Source: Circinella umbellata (taxonomy: Eukaryota; Mucoromycota; Mucoromycetes; Mucorales; Lichtheimiaceae). Taken from it: a stretch of 64,000 nt of DNA. The notes beneath the pieces were generated by a model. It worked only from the letters and a program-made list of their open reading frames with translations, was not told the origin of the DNA and searched no databases. The stretch spans positions 558,001 to 622,000 of the forward strand of contig JAIWNF010000030.1 in the NCBI GenBank assembly GCA_025093555.1, given 5' to 3'. Numbering within the stretch: position 1 is the first letter of the stretch; each line of letters begins with the position of its first letter. This document shows positions 62,346-64,000 of this stretch, one piece after another. The position numbers and the translations under genes are program-made.

Positions 62346-64000
62346 ATGAATCACGAGCAACAGGTATGATATAAATATGGTCTTTTATATATATACTAAA
62401 AAAGGTAAGATACATGCAATTAATAATAAAGTACATAAATATAGGAATCACGACAAAGACAACGTCGAACTCAATGCATGTGTGGATCTACTACTCATTT
62501 GAACCGCAACAATCGAGACTGTCCTTTGAATAGAAGAAACAATAATAATGAACGAAATGTGAGACCTAGAATAAATCCATCTAACAATGTATGTACTTTT
62601 TTTTATATTTGTCGCACCAATGTTAAAATACTATATTTCCCCTCTCGACAGAGTATTAATATCAGAAAACTGTATTATTATGACTTATTATAATTATTAG
62701 GATACAATTTCATGTCCAAATTGTGACTCAACAACACACTCTGATCCATCACATGCTGAGTGTACAAGCGCAAATATAAATAGTGATAATAATAACAACA
62801 ATAATTTAATGCAAGGTATATATTCATATTTTTCTATAAATATATATGTATATAGCAACCCTGTTTTGTATATGTCTAATATTATAATAATATCTATTTT
62901 AACATAAAACTATTCAAAATTATTTAACAGATGCCGATGTTTTTGCTCAAGAACAGCTGGAAAACCTTGCAGAAGAAGACAATGGTGATGTTTTGGATCG
63001 TATTACAGAAGAATTGAACGGTGCTAACCAAGGGCGTCGCAATAATGCTCCATCAGCTGCTTCAACACCAATACTGCCACCTTCTTTCCCGGCACGTCGC
63101 TGTCCTAAATGTGGAAGTCCCGGTCATTTTCGAGCAACAAGTGCAAATTGTCCTTTTAATCGTCAAAATATGATTTCTGAACATGGTGCTCAATTTAGAA
63201 TAGCCTGTCAAGAACATTTTGAACCAGAGAATATATTTGGTTATAATATTTGCTATACTCAAGAAAGCCGATTCTACCGTCGCCATATTTTTCCACGTAT
63301 GAATACTCCTTGCCCATCATGTGGTGCACAAATGTGGATTGATGAACGACTGACAGCTTCCTCTTTAACAAACCCACGTTTTGGTCTATGCTGCCTATCA
63401 GGAAAAATAAATTTGCCAATTCCACGGTCTCCACCCCAAGAACTATTGAATTTAATTACAAATCATGACCCCACCAATGCTCTATCTGTCCAGTTTCACA
63501 CAAATATTCGGGCGTATAATTCACTATTTGCATTTGCTTCAGTTCGTGCTAATTATGACCCTCACTTGGCAAGTGGACGTGATGGTGTTTCAACATACCG
63601 CATCAATGGAACTTTATATCATTGTCTTGGCCCTTTACGAGCAACAGATCCAGCACAAGCATCTTTTTCACAAATTTACTTTTGTGATGAAACTGAACAA
63701 ACAACAAGACGACAAACAATGTTTACTGGTCTTGATGAAAACATTATACAGACAATTCAAACCTGGATTACTCAAAATAATCCATTTGCACGTACACTTC
63801 GCACCGCTTCTGAAGCTTATGCCAATCAAACAGTCGGAACTATACAAGTTATCATCCGTGCTGCACGTGATATGGGTAGAAGATATGATGTTCCAGCTCA
63901 TCCTGAGGTTGCTGCTATGGTTGTTGAAAATACTACGGATGGTTCTGTATTACCGTATGATGTTGTTATTCACGATCGTGAACATGGATTACAACAAGTC
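62346..64000 (+). CDS. Helitron Rep/helicase, N-terminal part with zinc knuckles, 3' end off window
   Basis: This is the 5' portion of the rolling-circle transposon enzyme. Exons 62346-62363, 62445-62588, 62701-62815 and 62931 to the window edge join without stops. Three cysteine/histidine knuckles come first: CMCGSTTHLNRNNRDC, CPNCDSTTHSDPSHAEC and CPKCGSPGHFRATSANC. A CPSCGAQMW zinc pair follows, then the Helitron_like_N region: FHTNIRAYNSLFAFASVRAN, DGVSTYRINGTLYHCLGPL and ASFSQIYFCDETEQ. The Rep HUH motif and the Pif1-like helicase would lie beyond the window. The intact frame suggests a potentially complete copy. The ATG was chosen as the first in frame with exon 2 across a GTATGA...ATAG intron. 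Confidence 0.82.

Overview
This window is an AT-rich, intron-dense eukaryotic segment. Introns are mostly about 50-120 nt with GTAAGT-like donors. The gene set (Srs2-type helicase, CYT-4/Dss1-type mitochondrial exoribonuclease, Irc3, F-box/LRR protein), the abundant Mutator-like, pogo-like and Helitron material, and the Asn/Gln homopolymers suggest an early-diverging fungus, most likely Mucoromycota/Mucorales. That placement is inference from content only. I identified no virus and no toxin gene.

Region 1 (1-31 kb) is ordinary gene space. In order: TAF2 on the minus strand (TFIID subunit 2, 19 exons joined in one consistent frame, running off the left edge and carrying two tandem bromodomains at its C-terminus); a gene-free stretch of about 3.9 kb; a TPR/F-box/LRR protein; a choline/ethanolamine kinase; a complete 17-exon Srs2/UvrD-type DNA helicase on the minus strand with a GC-AG first intron; a divergently transcribed mitochondrial RNase II-family exonuclease; a UBL-BAG co-chaperone; an Irc3-type mitochondrial DEAD/H helicase whose P-loop sits on a 14-nt microexon; and, on the minus strand, an uncharacterised single-pass membrane protein. 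The reading frames join cleanly across every splice junction I checked, with one uncertain acceptor in the Irc3 gene.

Region 2 (31-54 kb) is a transposon graveyard with young insertions. It has three Mutator-like (MULE) transposase relics, one of them inside an element with near-identical inverted arms of about 0.9 kb (40350-45072). A further DDE-type transposase relic lies at 47.9-49.2 kb and an OTU-protease fragment at 45.1-45.5 kb. There are several TA-flanked, pogo-like foldback elements, including an interlocked pair at 46-47.6 kb, and a two-unit array of 174-bp repeats carrying five copies of one hairpin. A non-autonomous element family with GGGAATGA...TCATTCCC ends, GGCGCGCC subterminal motifs and 8-bp target duplications is present twice. 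The first copy split a MULE transposase relic whose frame rejoins when the element and one target repeat are ignored.

Region 3 (54-64 kb) holds a 13-exon gene with a restriction-endonuclease-like D...ExK core, broken by a single base in a T8 run. Then come about 5 kb of mostly featureless AT-rich DNA, and the 5' part of a Helitron Rep/helicase gene with three zinc knuckles that runs off the right edge.

The housekeeping genes show no functional operon-like relationship. The candidates most worth following up are the TAF2-double-bromodomain architecture, the GGCGCGCC element family, the five-hairpin array and the 54.5-kb nuclease-like gene.
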